Assembly (NCBI GenBank): GCA_964605665.1
Contig: CAZSDP010000030.1
Span: 1 to 55,349, forward strand
Direction: 5' to 3'
Source of the DNA: CAZSDP01 sp964605665
Lineage (GTDB): Bacteria > Planctomycetota > UBA8108 > UBA1146
Length of the DNA: 55,349 bases
Positions 17,326 through 27,400 of the stretch are shown here, in pieces. The position numbers and the translations under genes were made by a program. The notes under the pieces were generated by a model, which saw only the letters and a program-made list of their open reading frames with translations, searched no databases and was not told the DNA's origin. Each line of letters starts with the position of its first letter. The first letter of the stretch is position 1.

Positions 17326-18642
17326 ATGAAGCAACTTATTATCACCGCGGTTGCCGTGGCTGTCGTACTGGGGTTTGCCGGAGCCACTCAGGCGCAAACC
17401 TACAGTTTGACCGTCACTGGACCTGCACAGGCGGCTGAGGGAGGAGCATTTGACGCTGCTCTCATTCTCGACTTTACCGGGGACCCGATGGCCGGCTGGT
17501 CATTTGGGGTTTGCAACGACACTGCTTTTACGACCTGCACCGGCCTTGCCGACGGTGTGACGACACTCGGCCTCAATGGTGGTGGTGGTCCGGACTTTAA
17601 CGAAACCAATCTGACCGCTGGGGGATACACCGCCGGCCTGGTGATTTGCTTTACCGGTTGTAATCCGCTTCCCGCGGGAAGTGACCTCGAATTGGCAATC
17701 GGCTCCTACACCGCGGATGCCGAAGTGCCATCCACCTCGATTGCGACTTGTGACACCCTTGGTACGCCGCCAGTGGCGACCGTGGTCGTGGTCAATGGCG
17801 CGTCGGTCTCTCCTGACCAGACCGGTCTCGATGTGGAGATTGTCGGGATTCCTGATCCTGCCTACACCTACAGTGCTGCGGATGCCTCCGTTGGCTACAA
17901 CGCCGACGATGGGATTTTCTCTTTCGATACCGTGGTGACGATCGACCAGGATGACAATGGCGCTCCCGATGCGGAGTCGCAGGGGTTCTCAATGGGACTT
18001 TCCCATGACTCTGCCCTACTGGAGGTCACCGGGGTTGTGACGACCCTCGCCTTTAGTCCAGACTTCGCCGAGATCGGCCTGAGCGATCCAAATGGTTGGA
18101 CGATCGGATGCGTATACTCGTTCACGGGCGCGACGACCGCGGTCTTGCAGGATAGCGCGGTGATCACCGCCTCCTACCAAAACGCCGCCGGAGCTCCTTT
18201 GGGCGATGGTACCGAGCAAACGGTCACGACCGACCTCGCTTGGGCAGATACCGTCGGCACGCCTCCAGTAGCGAATGTGGTGGTGGTCGCGGGTGCGAGC
18301 CTCTCAGCGGCTTTCGATGATGCCTCCATCACATTGACCGGCACCATCGTTCAGCAGATTCCGTTCCGCCGCGGTGACGCGAATGAAGACGGCATTGTCA
18401 ACATCGCAGATGGAATCTGGATCTTGAATGACCTTTTCCAAGGTGGTCCGACGACCACTGACACTTGCGAAATCGCCAATGATGCGAACGACGACTCGGT
18501 GATCGATTCGTCGGACGCGGTTTACATCTTCAATTACCGATTCCTCAATGGTCCTGCACCGACTGCGCCGTTCCCCGACTGTGGAACAACGCCCACGCAG
18601 CTTCCTTCGCCGGATGATTGCTCCAGTTACGGTGCTTGCTAG
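17326..18642 (+). CDS. Secreted two-module cohesin-like/dockerin protein (B2a)
   Basis: Exported 438-residue protein. ATG 17326 follows aaagggaagaa and opens a signal peptide (MKQLIITAVAVAVVLGFAGA, cleavage TQA|QT); the frame extends further upstream but without signal-peptide character. Module 1 has GLVICFTGCNPLPAGS and closes with PPVATVVVVNG; module 2 has QGFSMGLSHDSALLEV and closes with PPVANVVVVAG. Dockerin-like loops start near residue 349 (GDANEDGIVNIAD, NDANDDSVIDSSD). The tail ends DCSSYGAC (C-x5-C). It lies 138 nt after A2 with no clear terminator between, so read-through from A2 is possible. Closest relative is B2b. Function unknown. Confidence 0.9.
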   Translation: MKQLIITAVAVAVVLGFAGATQAQTYSLTVTGPAQAAEGGAFDAALILDFTGDPMAGWSFGVCNDTAFTTCTGLADGVTTLGLNGGGGPDFNETNLTAGGYTAGLVICFTGCNPLPAGSDLELAIGSYTADAEVPSTSIATCDTLGTPPVATVVVVNGASVSPDQTGLDVEIVGIPDPAYTYSAADASVGYNADDGIFSFDTVVTIDQDDNGAPDAESQGFSMGLSHDSALLEVTGVVTTLAFSPDFAEIGLSDPNGWTIGCVYSFTGATTAVLQDSAVITASYQNAAGAPLGDGTEQTVTTDLAWADTVGTPPVANVVVVAGASLSAAFDDASITLTGTIVQQIPFRRGDANEDGIVNIADGIWILNDLFQGGPTTTDTCEIANDANDDSVIDSSDAVYIFNYRFLNGPAPTAPFPDCGTTPTQLPSPDDCSSYGAC

Positions 18643-18673
18643 TCGTTGAGACCTATCGGTTGCGAAAACTTGA

Positions 18674-18715
18674 ACAAGCGGGCTCGGTGAGAAGAGCCGA
18701 GCCCGCTTGTTTTTT
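18674..18715 (+). terminator. Rho-independent terminator after B2a
   Basis: A 14-bp perfect stem acaagcgggctcgg (18674-18687) with ccgagcccgcttgt (18697-18710), nine-base loop, then six T. Confidence 0.92.
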
Positions 18716-18877
18716 GAGCTATCCATCTGAACTTGGCTGAATCGAACCTATTGGGTGAATCGACTCTTTTCTTGGGGTGGATTCTGAGGATGAAATAGAC
18801 ATCGAGGCATGGCGAGGAGGGGCTGGGAGTTGTGCTCGGCCACACATGTCTCACGGCTGTGAGGAGAAAGATCCGAG

Positions 18878-20164
18878 ATGAGGAATGTATTTGCCGCGCT
18901 TGCGCTACTGGCAAGCTTCAGTGTTGGGGTGACCTCCCTAGAGGCTCAGACATACAGCTTGACCGTTTCAGGACCGGCCCAGGTAGGAGAAGGTGCAGCA
19001 TTCGACGCGAGTCTGAATCTGGACTTTACCGGCGATCCGATGGCTGGCTTTTCCTACGGAGTTTGCAATGATCCTGCTTTCGTGACCCTCACGGGACGAG
19101 CAGATGGTGCCGCGATCGGTGCCCTCAATGGCGGTGATGGCCCCGACTTCAACGAAGTCGCGTCATTCGCGGGTGGGTACACCGTTGGATTGGTGATCTG
19201 CTTCACCGGTTGCAATCCTCTTCCCGCCGGATCTGGCCTTGAGCTCGCGATCGGTAGCTACACCGGAGACGCGGAGACCGCCTCGACGCAGATCGCTAAT
19301 TGCGACACCCTCGGTACGCCGCCAGTGGCGACCGTGGTGGTGGTCAATGGTGCGTCGATTGCGCCTGATCAGTTTCCTCTCGATCTCGAGATCGTTGGAG
19401 TCCCTGACCCCGCATTTACCTACATCGCATCCGATGCGACCGTTTCCGTCTCTTCTCTCCCCGCCTCCTTCTCAGTCGGGATCACGATCGATCAAGATGA
19501 CAATGGAGCCCCCGACGCCGAGACACAAGGCTTCTCGATGGGTCTGACCTCTGATCCGGCGCTGCTCGAGGTGACAGATGTCCAGGTGACGTTGCCTTTC
19601 GCGCCCGACTTCGCGGAAATCGGTACCTCCGATCCCACCGGTTGGACCGCTGGACTGGTCTATTCCTTCACTGGAGCGATCACCGCTGTCCTGCAGAGTG
19701 AGGAAGTGATCTCCGCTTCCTATCAGACCGCCGGAGGCGCGAGCCCGATGGTTGGCAGCACGACTCCTTTGGCTTGGGGAGACACGGTAGGAACTCCTCC
19801 GGTCGCCAATGTCGTCGTCGTGGGTGGTGCGAGCCTCGCGGCTGCTTTCGATGACGGAGTGGTCTCCTTCATCGAGGATCCCGAGTTCCGTCGCGCTGAT
19901 ACCAATGCGGATGGTCTCTTCAACATCGCAGACGGAATCTGGCTGTTGAATGACCTCTTCCAAGGTGGACCGACCACTCGCACCGATTGCGCGGCAGCAA
20001 ACGACTGCAATGGCGATGACGCCATCGATGCTGCTGACGCCATCTACGTCTTCATGACTGCGCTCCTCGACGGTCCTCTTCCACCGGCGCCGTTCCCGGA
20101 CTGCGGCCCTGAGGCCAATCCAGCCGCGACTCTTGATTGCCCCGCCTACGGCGGTGGTTGCTAA
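18878..20164 (+). CDS. Secreted two-module cohesin-like/dockerin protein (B2b)
   Basis: Exported 428-residue paralogue of B2a. gaggagaaagatccgag precedes the ATG; the signal peptide ends LEA|QT at residue 23. The modules contain VGLVICFTGCNPLPAGSG, then CDTLGTPPVATVVVVNG, QGFSMGLTSDPALLEV and PPVANVVVVGG. Dockerin-like loops begin near residue 338. The first (ADTNADGLFNIAD) has Ala for the usual leading Gly, and the second (NDCNGDDAIDAAD) keeps its ligands. The tail ends DCPAYGGGC (C-x6-C). It has its own terminator on each side, so it is probably a single-gene transcript. Function unknown. Confidence 0.9.
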   Translation: MRNVFAALALLASFSVGVTSLEAQTYSLTVSGPAQVGEGAAFDASLNLDFTGDPMAGFSYGVCNDPAFVTLTGRADGAAIGALNGGDGPDFNEVASFAGGYTVGLVICFTGCNPLPAGSGLELAIGSYTGDAETASTQIANCDTLGTPPVATVVVVNGASIAPDQFPLDLEIVGVPDPAFTYIASDATVSVSSLPASFSVGITIDQDDNGAPDAETQGFSMGLTSDPALLEVTDVQVTLPFAPDFAEIGTSDPTGWTAGLVYSFTGAITAVLQSEEVISASYQTAGGASPMVGSTTPLAWGDTVGTPPVANVVVVGGASLAAAFDDGVVSFIEDPEFRRADTNADGLFNIADGIWLLNDLFQGGPTTRTDCAAANDCNGDDAIDAADAIYVFMTALLDGPLPPAPFPDCGPEANPAATLDCPAYGGGC

Positions 20165-20224
20165 AGAGTTGAGCCCTTCTCTCTTTCTTCTCTGAAGAAG
20201 GGAAAGAGTACAGAAGTGCACCGA

Positions 20225-20259
20225 AACGGGTCTGACCTACAAGGTCAGACCCGTTTTTT
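20225..20259 (+). terminator. Rho-independent terminator after B2b
   Basis: A 14-bp perfect stem aacgggtctgacct (20225-20238) with aggtcagacccgtt (20242-20255), three-base loop, T-run to 20259. Confidence 0.92.
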
Positions 20260-20759
20260 GATGCAGAGGGCTTTCCTCCCTCCTATGGGAGTGGCTTCGA
20301 CCGAACTCACTTTCAGGGGTGCAGATATCCCGATCCGCCCCTTCCACCTACGCACTTCTCCACCTTTGAGACTTGAATCGACAATCTTTGTCACTCAAGG
20401 GTGAGGTGATTCTTTATAAGTGCTTGGAATTTTTAGCTTTGTGGGGATTTCCTCGATGGGGCGGCGCCATGTTTGTCATGTTTGACGAGTAGACAACGGC
20501 TTTCGGGCTGTTAACATTGTGTTTCCAGCTTGAGGCCCGCGGGCCTCCTCACCACTTTGTTTCGAAAGACCCTCCTCTTCCATTTCTGCACACCTCTCAC
20601 CTTCCGGGTGGCCCTCCCTGGCGCCTCGGCTCCCTATTGGAGTTCCGGGCTCGAGGCGAGTGCCTGAGGAAGCCGTGTTCCCGCTCCGTCTTTCTCTCGC
20701 CTTTGAGGCGGGGGGGGAGTGCGGTTCCGGCCAGGACCGAGGAACGAGGAGTAGCAAAA
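20260..20759. other. Intergenic region before A3
   Basis: About 500 bases with no supported gene. It includes a 16-bp perfect palindrome (gaggcccgcgggcctc, 20532-20547). AT-rich words near 20411 (ttataag) could be a -10, without a good -35 at normal spacing. The region ends with the gaggag ribosome binding site of A3. Confidence 0.4.
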
Positions 20760-22601
20760 ATGCATCGCATTCTCGGGACCCGTCGGATCCTTTTTGCCTT
20801 GATGCTCTGCGTCTGTGGCATTGGATCTTCGGACGCACAGCAATCGCTCACCATCTCGAATGGGAGCACTCAAGGAACGGATTCTCTGACGCTGGACGTT
20901 TTGATGACCAGTACCGATGAATCCGAGGGATTTGTCCTCGCCATAGGCTTGGACCCACTTTTTCTCTCTGCTGATGATCTCTCTATCGCAGGCACGATTA
21001 CCGAATCGACGGGTGCTGAACTCGCGGTCACGGAAGTGTTCATGAATGGAGTGACTCTCGGGGTGGTTCTCGACACGCAGTCGCCCTTCGATGGGCAGAC
21101 GATTCCGGCAGGCACCGACCAGGTGATTGCTCGTCTCTCTGCGACCCCACAGCAGCTCGTCACCAGTAACACCGACACGGCAGTCTCTTTTGTCGACGGT
21201 GTGCTGAACAGCCCGGCGCTGACCAACTTGTTGGTTCAGGGTGGGTTGGCAATCGATTCGGGCAACGGACTCGATCTCAACGATGGCGTGGTGACCTTAA
21301 TGCCACCTCCGCCGGCAGCTTTGAAGATCGAAGACACCACGCTCGATTCCGATAGCAGTGGCGACGTGAGAATCCTACTCGACAACGATGGCGCAGAGAC
21401 GCAAGGTTTCGTGCTGTCGATTGCTCACAACCCGGCTGACGTCACGCTCGAGCAGATCGACCTCACCGGCACGGTGACCGCCACCGTTGGCGCAGAACTC
21501 GTCGTGCCACAGATCTTTGCAAATGGAGGCACGTTGGGAGTGGTCCTCGACGTGAATGCTCCCTTTGACGGACAGGTGATCCCTGCCGGACTCAATCTGC
21601 ACCTCGCCAACTACACCTACAGCTGTAATGCTGAGATCATCGAGCCCAATCCTGACCTCGAAACTGCTTTGAGTTTCGTGGACGGACAGTTTGGTGCTCC
21701 CGCTCTCGAAAACCTGCTCGTGATCGGTGGACTCTCGGTGTTGCCCGGGACCGTGGATGGTCTCCTGACCTGCGCGGCGATTCCGCCGCCCCCCGCCAGT
21801 GACACTGTCTTCAGTGTGGGACCGCGCGACTACCCGCAGACGGGTGACTCGATCGCTCCCTGCTCCCCCGGTGGGACGACCGAGCTCTGCTTCTTCTACT
21901 CCGATCCGACCGACAACCTACAAGGTCTCCAGATGGCTTTGACCTTCAGTAGCGATCTGATGATCGTCGAGGGTAGCTATTCCTTCGAGGGGACCATCGT
22001 TCAGGAATCTGGAGCTGAATTCGTCAATCAGCACGTCGACAACAACGACAATGACGGAGACGGCCGTGAAATGGTCCTCGCGATCTTGATGGACGCAGTC
22101 CCTCCCTTCGAAGAGCAAATGCTTCCTTCGAGCGCGACGCCCTTGAACATCGGTTGTGTCGACGTTGTCGTGAGCCCAAATGCGGCTTGTGACGACCTGC
22201 TCCTGATCGAGTTCACAAATAATGTCAACGGGGCGGGAAGCGTTCCCATCCGCAACATTGCGGTGATCGACTACATGTCGGAGACGGGAGTCGGATTTGT
22301 CGACGGAGGTTGCCAAATCGTCCCAGAAGCCGTCTTCCGTCGTGGTGATTGCAACCTCGACGAAATGGTCGATCTCTCTGACGCGGCGACCGTTCTCGGC
22401 CAGCAGTTCAATGGCCTGCCCGTCGGCTGCGACGACGCTTGTGACGCGAACGACGACGGCAAGATCAATCTCGCCGACTCGGTGTACCTCCTGAACTATC
22501 TCTTCCTCTTCGGGCCAACGACTCCTGCTCCAGGGCCTGAGGAGCGGGGTGGCGATCCGACCGAAGACAACCTCGGTTGTGACCTTTCAACTTCTTGTTG
22601 A
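20760..22601 (+). CDS. Secreted three-module cohesin-like/dockerin protein (A3)
   Basis: Exported 613-residue paralogue of A1 and A2, more diverged. Start at ATG 20760 follows gaggagtagc and opens a signal peptide (MHRILGTRRILFALMLC, cleavage SDA|QQ); longer upstream frames lack signal character. Three modules carry LGVVLDTQSPFDGQTIPAG, LGVVLDVNAPFDGQVIPAG and VLAILMDAVPPFEEQ-type segments. Dockerin-like loops begin near residue 528 (GDCNLDEMVDLSD, CDANDDGKINLAD). The tail ends GCDLSTSC (C-x5-C). Module 1 is shorter than in A1. Only 80 nt separate it from B2c and no terminator is visible between them, so the two may be co-transcribed. Function unknown. Confidence 0.9.
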   Translation: MHRILGTRRILFALMLCVCGIGSSDAQQSLTISNGSTQGTDSLTLDVLMTSTDESEGFVLAIGLDPLFLSADDLSIAGTITESTGAELAVTEVFMNGVTLGVVLDTQSPFDGQTIPAGTDQVIARLSATPQQLVTSNTDTAVSFVDGVLNSPALTNLLVQGGLAIDSGNGLDLNDGVVTLMPPPPAALKIEDTTLDSDSSGDVRILLDNDGAETQGFVLSIAHNPADVTLEQIDLTGTVTATVGAELVVPQIFANGGTLGVVLDVNAPFDGQVIPAGLNLHLANYTYSCNAEIIEPNPDLETALSFVDGQFGAPALENLLVIGGLSVLPGTVDGLLTCAAIPPPPASDTVFSVGPRDYPQTGDSIAPCSPGGTTELCFFYSDPTDNLQGLQMALTFSSDLMIVEGSYSFEGTIVQESGAEFVNQHVDNNDNDGDGREMVLAILMDAVPPFEEQMLPSSATPLNIGCVDVVVSPNAACDDLLLIEFTNNVNGAGSVPIRNIAVIDYMSETGVGFVDGGCQIVPEAVFRRGDCNLDEMVDLSDAATVLGQQFNGLPVGCDDACDANDDGKINLADSVYLLNYLFLFGPTTPAPGPEERGGDPTEDNLGCDLSTSC

Positions 22602-22681
22602 TCGCGCCGAAGAGAAGAGTGCCTTCCCCTGAACGCAACACTTGATTGAAATCGCTTCTTGCGAACAGAGAGACCAGAACC

Positions 22682-23983
22682 ATGAAGAAAATCATTGGAG
22701 CCTTCGCCCTAGCCGCTTGCCTTGCGGTGGGAGCTACTGCGGAGGCACAGGACCCCAACTACACACTTTCGGTGGGTGGCGATACGAACCACTTCGTGAA
22801 CACGAGCTTTGATCTCACCGTTCTTCTCGATAGCGCTGCCGGAGGTAATATCGCCGGATGGTCGATGGGCCTCTGCCACGACTCCACCTTCTTTGACATC
22901 ACCGGACAGGTCGATGGATCGACCACCTCCACGGTCAATGACGGAGGTGAACCGAACTTCAATGAGACGACGGTCTATCCTGGGATGGGTGGCATTGGTG
23001 GATTCACCGTCGGCTTGGTGATCTGTTTCACCGGTTGTTCTCCGTTGCCCCCGGGAAGCGGCTATGAGCTGAACGTTGTCAGCTACGAAGCTGGCGCAGC
23101 TGCCGGGAGCGGTGAAGTGTTCTTCTGTGACACGCTCGGCATTCCGACGGTCGCGACCGTCATCGTCGTCAATGGACAGTCGATTGCTCCCACCCTCGAC
23201 GGTGCCACGATTGAAATCGAAGAGGCGCCGGATCCGATGTTCGAGTTCATCGCTCCTAACCAGGTTGCGAACTTTGATCCGGTCAAAGGGACGGGTGCAT
23301 TCACTGCTGAGTTCTCGATCGGTGAGCCTTCCGATAGCCCCGGTTACCCCAACACGACGCAGGGCTTCTCGATGGCAGTGCAGCACTCTTCCGATCTGCT
23401 CTCGATCACCGGTGGACCCGACAATCTTCTCCCCTTCGATCCCGACTTCGCAGAGAGTCAGATCTATGCCGACGGCTGGACGATCGGAGTGGTCTACAGC
23501 TTCACCGGTGCGTCGAGCATCGCCTTTGAAGAGCCGACTCCGGTCCTTGGCGTCGACTATGCGATCTCTGGACTCGTTGGCTCAGACGCGACCTCGACCC
23601 CGCTGATGTTTACCGAGGCCCTCGGTAATCCCCCGGTGGACAATGTCGTTGTCGTGGGCGGACTCAGTCTCGATCCGACCTTTGTCAGCGGACAGGTCGA
23701 CCTCGTGCCGGTGCTGGATACCCCGTTCTTGCGTGGTGACTGCAATTCCGATCTCCGGGTCGATATCGCGGACGGCGTCTGGATTCTGAACGAAATGTTC
23801 CAAAGTGGTCCCGCTGGTAGCTGTCTGGCTGCTTGCGACGCGGACAACGACGGTTCTCAGCAGATGATGGACGCGATTTATGTGATCAACTACTACCTGC
23901 AGAGTGGTGCTCCCCCGGTGGCGCCGTTCCCCGAGTGCGGAACGGTGTCTGACGCGGACTGCGAAGCGAGCGCCTGCCCGTAG
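22682..23983 (+). CDS. Secreted two-module cohesin-like/dockerin protein (B2c)
   Basis: Exported 433-residue member of the B group. ATG 22682 opens a signal peptide (MKKIIGAFALAACLAVGA, cleavage AEA|QD); only a weak agagag site precedes it, fitting coupling to A3 upstream. The modules contain VGLVICFTGCSPLPPGSG, PTVATVIVVNGQS, QGFSMAVQHSSDLL and PPVDNVVVVGG. Dockerin-like loops begin near residue 350. The first (GDCNSDLRVDIAD) is intact, but the second (CDADNDGSQQMMD) has Gln at the ninth loop position and may bind calcium poorly. The tail ends DCEASACP (C-x4-C). Function unknown. Confidence 0.88.
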   Translation: MKKIIGAFALAACLAVGATAEAQDPNYTLSVGGDTNHFVNTSFDLTVLLDSAAGGNIAGWSMGLCHDSTFFDITGQVDGSTTSTVNDGGEPNFNETTVYPGMGGIGGFTVGLVICFTGCSPLPPGSGYELNVVSYEAGAAAGSGEVFFCDTLGIPTVATVIVVNGQSIAPTLDGATIEIEEAPDPMFEFIAPNQVANFDPVKGTGAFTAEFSIGEPSDSPGYPNTTQGFSMAVQHSSDLLSITGGPDNLLPFDPDFAESQIYADGWTIGVVYSFTGASSIAFEEPTPVLGVDYAISGLVGSDATSTPLMFTEALGNPPVDNVVVVGGLSLDPTFVSGQVDLVPVLDTPFLRGDCNSDLRVDIADGVWILNEMFQSGPAGSCLAACDADNDGSQQMMDAIYVINYYLQSGAPPVAPFPECGTVSDADCEASACP

Positions 23984-24011
23984 AGCTTCTTTTCGACAGA
24001 TTCTGATCATT

Positions 24012-24050
24012 CGGCGCCTAGAGCGGATCTCCGCTCTGGGCGCCGTTTTT
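24012..24050 (+). terminator. Rho-independent terminator after B2c
   Basis: Stem cggcgcctagagcgg (24012-24026) with ccgctctgggcgccg (24031-24045), one mismatch-type pair inside, then five T. Confidence 0.9.
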
Positions 24051-24114
24051 CGTGGGGATCCTCTCTTCTGTGACATTTTTCACCAAGTTCTTATCTGAAG
24101 CGAACTTGTCACCT

Positions 24115-24142
24115 TTGACCAGATCAACTCAGATGCTACGAT
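24115..24142 (+). promoter_or_regulatory. Sigma70-type promoter upstream of the giant lipoprotein
   Basis: TTGACC (24115-24120), 16-nt spacer, TACGAT (24137-24142). It resembles the promoter at 51950 in both the -10 and the spacing. The gene starts ~270 nt downstream, so a long leader is implied. Confidence 0.5.
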
Positions 24143-24412
24143 GCACAGACAAAGAAGCGACGATGAGCGACGGATAGGGGCCTGACCGACCGGAAGCGAC
24201 GTTTTCCGGGCTCTCGATCCTCCCCTGTATTGACGTACGAGGCCCGCGTCCTCGTTCCCTTCCGCTCATCTCTCGTTCGATACTTCCTCATTTCTATTAC
24301 CCATCTCTTCGCTGTGGGGCGGGAGTGGGTCCTGAGCGATCAGACTTGATCGCCGGGAAGTGACGTGGTGAACAGTCTGGGGTGGGGAAGCTCGTAGTTC
24401 TGAGGAGGACCG

Positions 24413-27400
24413 ATGCAGTCTCTTTCTCGATCTCACAATGCAACGCCGGTGAGATCCGTCAAGTCAGCGTATCCGAGTTCCCAGCTGTCGTGGAGTGTCT
24501 CAGCAGCGTGGGTCGCGATCTTCTCGCTGACGATTTTGAGTGGGTGTGTGCGCGGGCCTGACATCGACTACACCATTCCCGCAGATGGTCAGACTGGAGT
24601 CGCTCCCGACACCGGGATTGAGATCGGTTTCACCGCTGAGATGGATCCTGAAGCGACGGTCAACGTCGAGAACTTCATCGTTTTCGGGAGCGTGTCGGGC
24701 GCGGTGATGACCACGGCCGCCCTCGATGAGACGGGGCGAATCTTGACGATTTCCCCGGACCCCACTTTTGTGTTTGCTTCGGGAGAGACGGTAACGGTCA
24801 GTTTGACCAACCGGCTCACCACCACCGTGAACGTGCGTTTGGATGATGTCTCGTTCAGTTTCACGATCGCCGGCACTTCGGCGAACCCCGATGATTTTGA
24901 GCCGCAGGATGGTGAGTTCATCATCACTTCGCTCTCTCCTCCACCGGGAGCTTTGAATGTCTCCGGTCGTCCGGTCCTCCGGGCTCAAACCGATTTCCCC
25001 GTCAATCCACAGTCTCTTTCGGGCAGCAATCTCAGCCCTTCTGTGGTGATTCGTGGGACTGAATCTGGCATTCGTACCGTCGCGTTGAGCGGAACCGATC
25101 TCACCGCTGCGGGGCTTGCTCAAAGTATCGTTGCGCAAGTTGACCCTTCCGATCCTCGGCTCTTTCCGGGGGAAGAATTCTCGGTCACCTTCACCGATCT
25201 GATCAATTCGCCCAGTGTTCCCGATAATGAGGTTGCGACGTTGAGGCCTTATACCGCGCACTTCACGGTTCGCGGCGGGGAGGTCTTCGATGGGTTCTCA
25301 CCTGCGAATCCGCTTCCACTGAGTACTGGCGTGTTTCCCAATGGAGTGATCGAGACTCTATTCACCGAATTGCAGCCGGAACCCGGCCCCGAAATGGTGG
25401 TTCTCGACGACCTCGGAATCGTGACCGTCTTTCGACAAGACGATAATGGGGTGTACGGAGCATTCTCCGCATTTGCCGATTTCTCCGGAGTGCCGATCAC
25501 GATGCGAGCCGCTGATTTGGACGACGATGGCAACATCGAAATCTTGGTGTTGCTCTCGAACTCCCAAATCGAAGTACTGACCGTTCTGAGCCAGCAGCTC
25601 ATGCGCGATCGAATGCCGATTGAATTCCCGGGTGGACAGCCTTCCGATTTCGAGTGCGCTGATTTGGACGGTAATGGATTCCTCGATCTGGTGATCGGAG
25701 TCTCGACAGGGCTCGAGTTCATCCAGCAGCAACTCGATATCGATCTTCTCACCGGAAACATCGCCCGCGGTTTCTTCCTCGGCTTGGGCGACCCCTTGGT
25801 TGTACCGGTATCGGACTTGGCAGTGGGTGATCTGAACAAGGACGGTCGCCTCGACATCGTCGCAGAAACCGGCGGGGGAGTTTCGGTCTTGCTGAGTGCC
25901 GGTGATTTTCTCTTCCGGGTGACAACCGCACTCAATAGTGGCCCCTCTGGGGGAGTGATTCGCATCCTCGATCTCGATGGGGATGGAAACCAAGACATTT
26001 TGACGGCGGGTCCCGATGGAGTGAACGCGCACTTCCAGTCGGAGGGAGTGATCCCCGAACCGATTTGGATGCCGACTTTCCTCGCGACCGGAACCACTCC
26101 GGTGGACTTTGTCGCGGGAGATTTCTCGGGCTTTGGCGAGCGGCAGTTGTTGATCGCCGATGCCACGAGCCTGAACCTGTTCACTTTCGACGCACAGTTG
26201 GGGCTCTCAACCCCGACCGAACTCTCCTCTGACATTCCGTTGAACGCACACCTCGCCTTGGGAGATTTGAACCGCGATAGCGGACGCGATTTCATCGTGG
26301 CTGGAGTCTCAGTGGTCGAGAACTCGCGGATTCTGCTCTCACAAGCTCAAAATGTGCAGGAGTCTCCTGAGCCGGAGTTCAACCTGAAGCTTTCAGGTCC
26401 TTCAGTCGTCGATTTGGGAGCAGAGTTTTCGATCGACGTCTTGGCTGACCTCGATCAGGGAGTCGAGACATTCTCCTTGGGATTCCGGTGGGACGATCCA
26501 GGGATTCGTTTCGACCGATTCGAAGTCAGCTCCGTTCTCGACCCCAATGGGTCGATCAGCGCTGAGGTCGATGGAGACATTCCCAGTGACCTCGAAGCAG
26601 GAGTCGATCTGTCACTTCCGACGACGCTCTCTTCGGGAGAGGGGATTCCGGTTGGAACTGCCTACTTCATCCAGAACCTCAGCGTGCTTCCGACCGTGCT
26701 CACTCTCGGTTTGGGAAATGATATCGAGCGTGGAGATGGCACGATCCGGAATAATGAGCTCTTGCTCGAATCAGGCGAATTGGTGTTTCCCGATCTCACG
26801 CAGGCGAGCTTGTCGATCACTTTGGAATCGAGTGTGCCAGCGGTCACGGACTTGACCTGTTTGAATGTGGCCAGTGGTGTTGAACTCAATTGGACGAACG
26901 CAGGAATCTATGAGCAGATTCGCGTCTTCCGCAACAATACGCTTTTGGGCCAACTTCCCGGTGATCGAACCAGCTATACGGTATTGAATCCGTCGGGGCT
27001 GCAGAGCACCTATCGGGTGATCGCCCTCGCAGGCGGACTACAGTCTCTTCCGACCGAGTGTGAGTTGGAACAATTCGTTCCCACCCCAACGGTCACCTGT
27101 AATCCTGCACCAGGTGGAAATGGCTCCTATTTGATTGCCTGGAGCGAGGCCGTGATCTACGACACCGTTCTGATTTTCCGAAACGGAAACCTGGTTTGTT
27201 CCTGTCTCGGCACAGAGTTCGGTTACATCGACAATCCTGGTCCCGGGGGGCATCAGTACGAAGTGCAGGGGATTGTCGATCAAGCGTTTTCAGCCACCGC
27301 TGTTTGCGTGGTGGGGGATAGTGATCCGGGTGTGACGGAACCGGTGACCGACCTGTGTATGCAAGCTTCCGGTGATTCGGTCACGGTGAGTTGGGACAAC

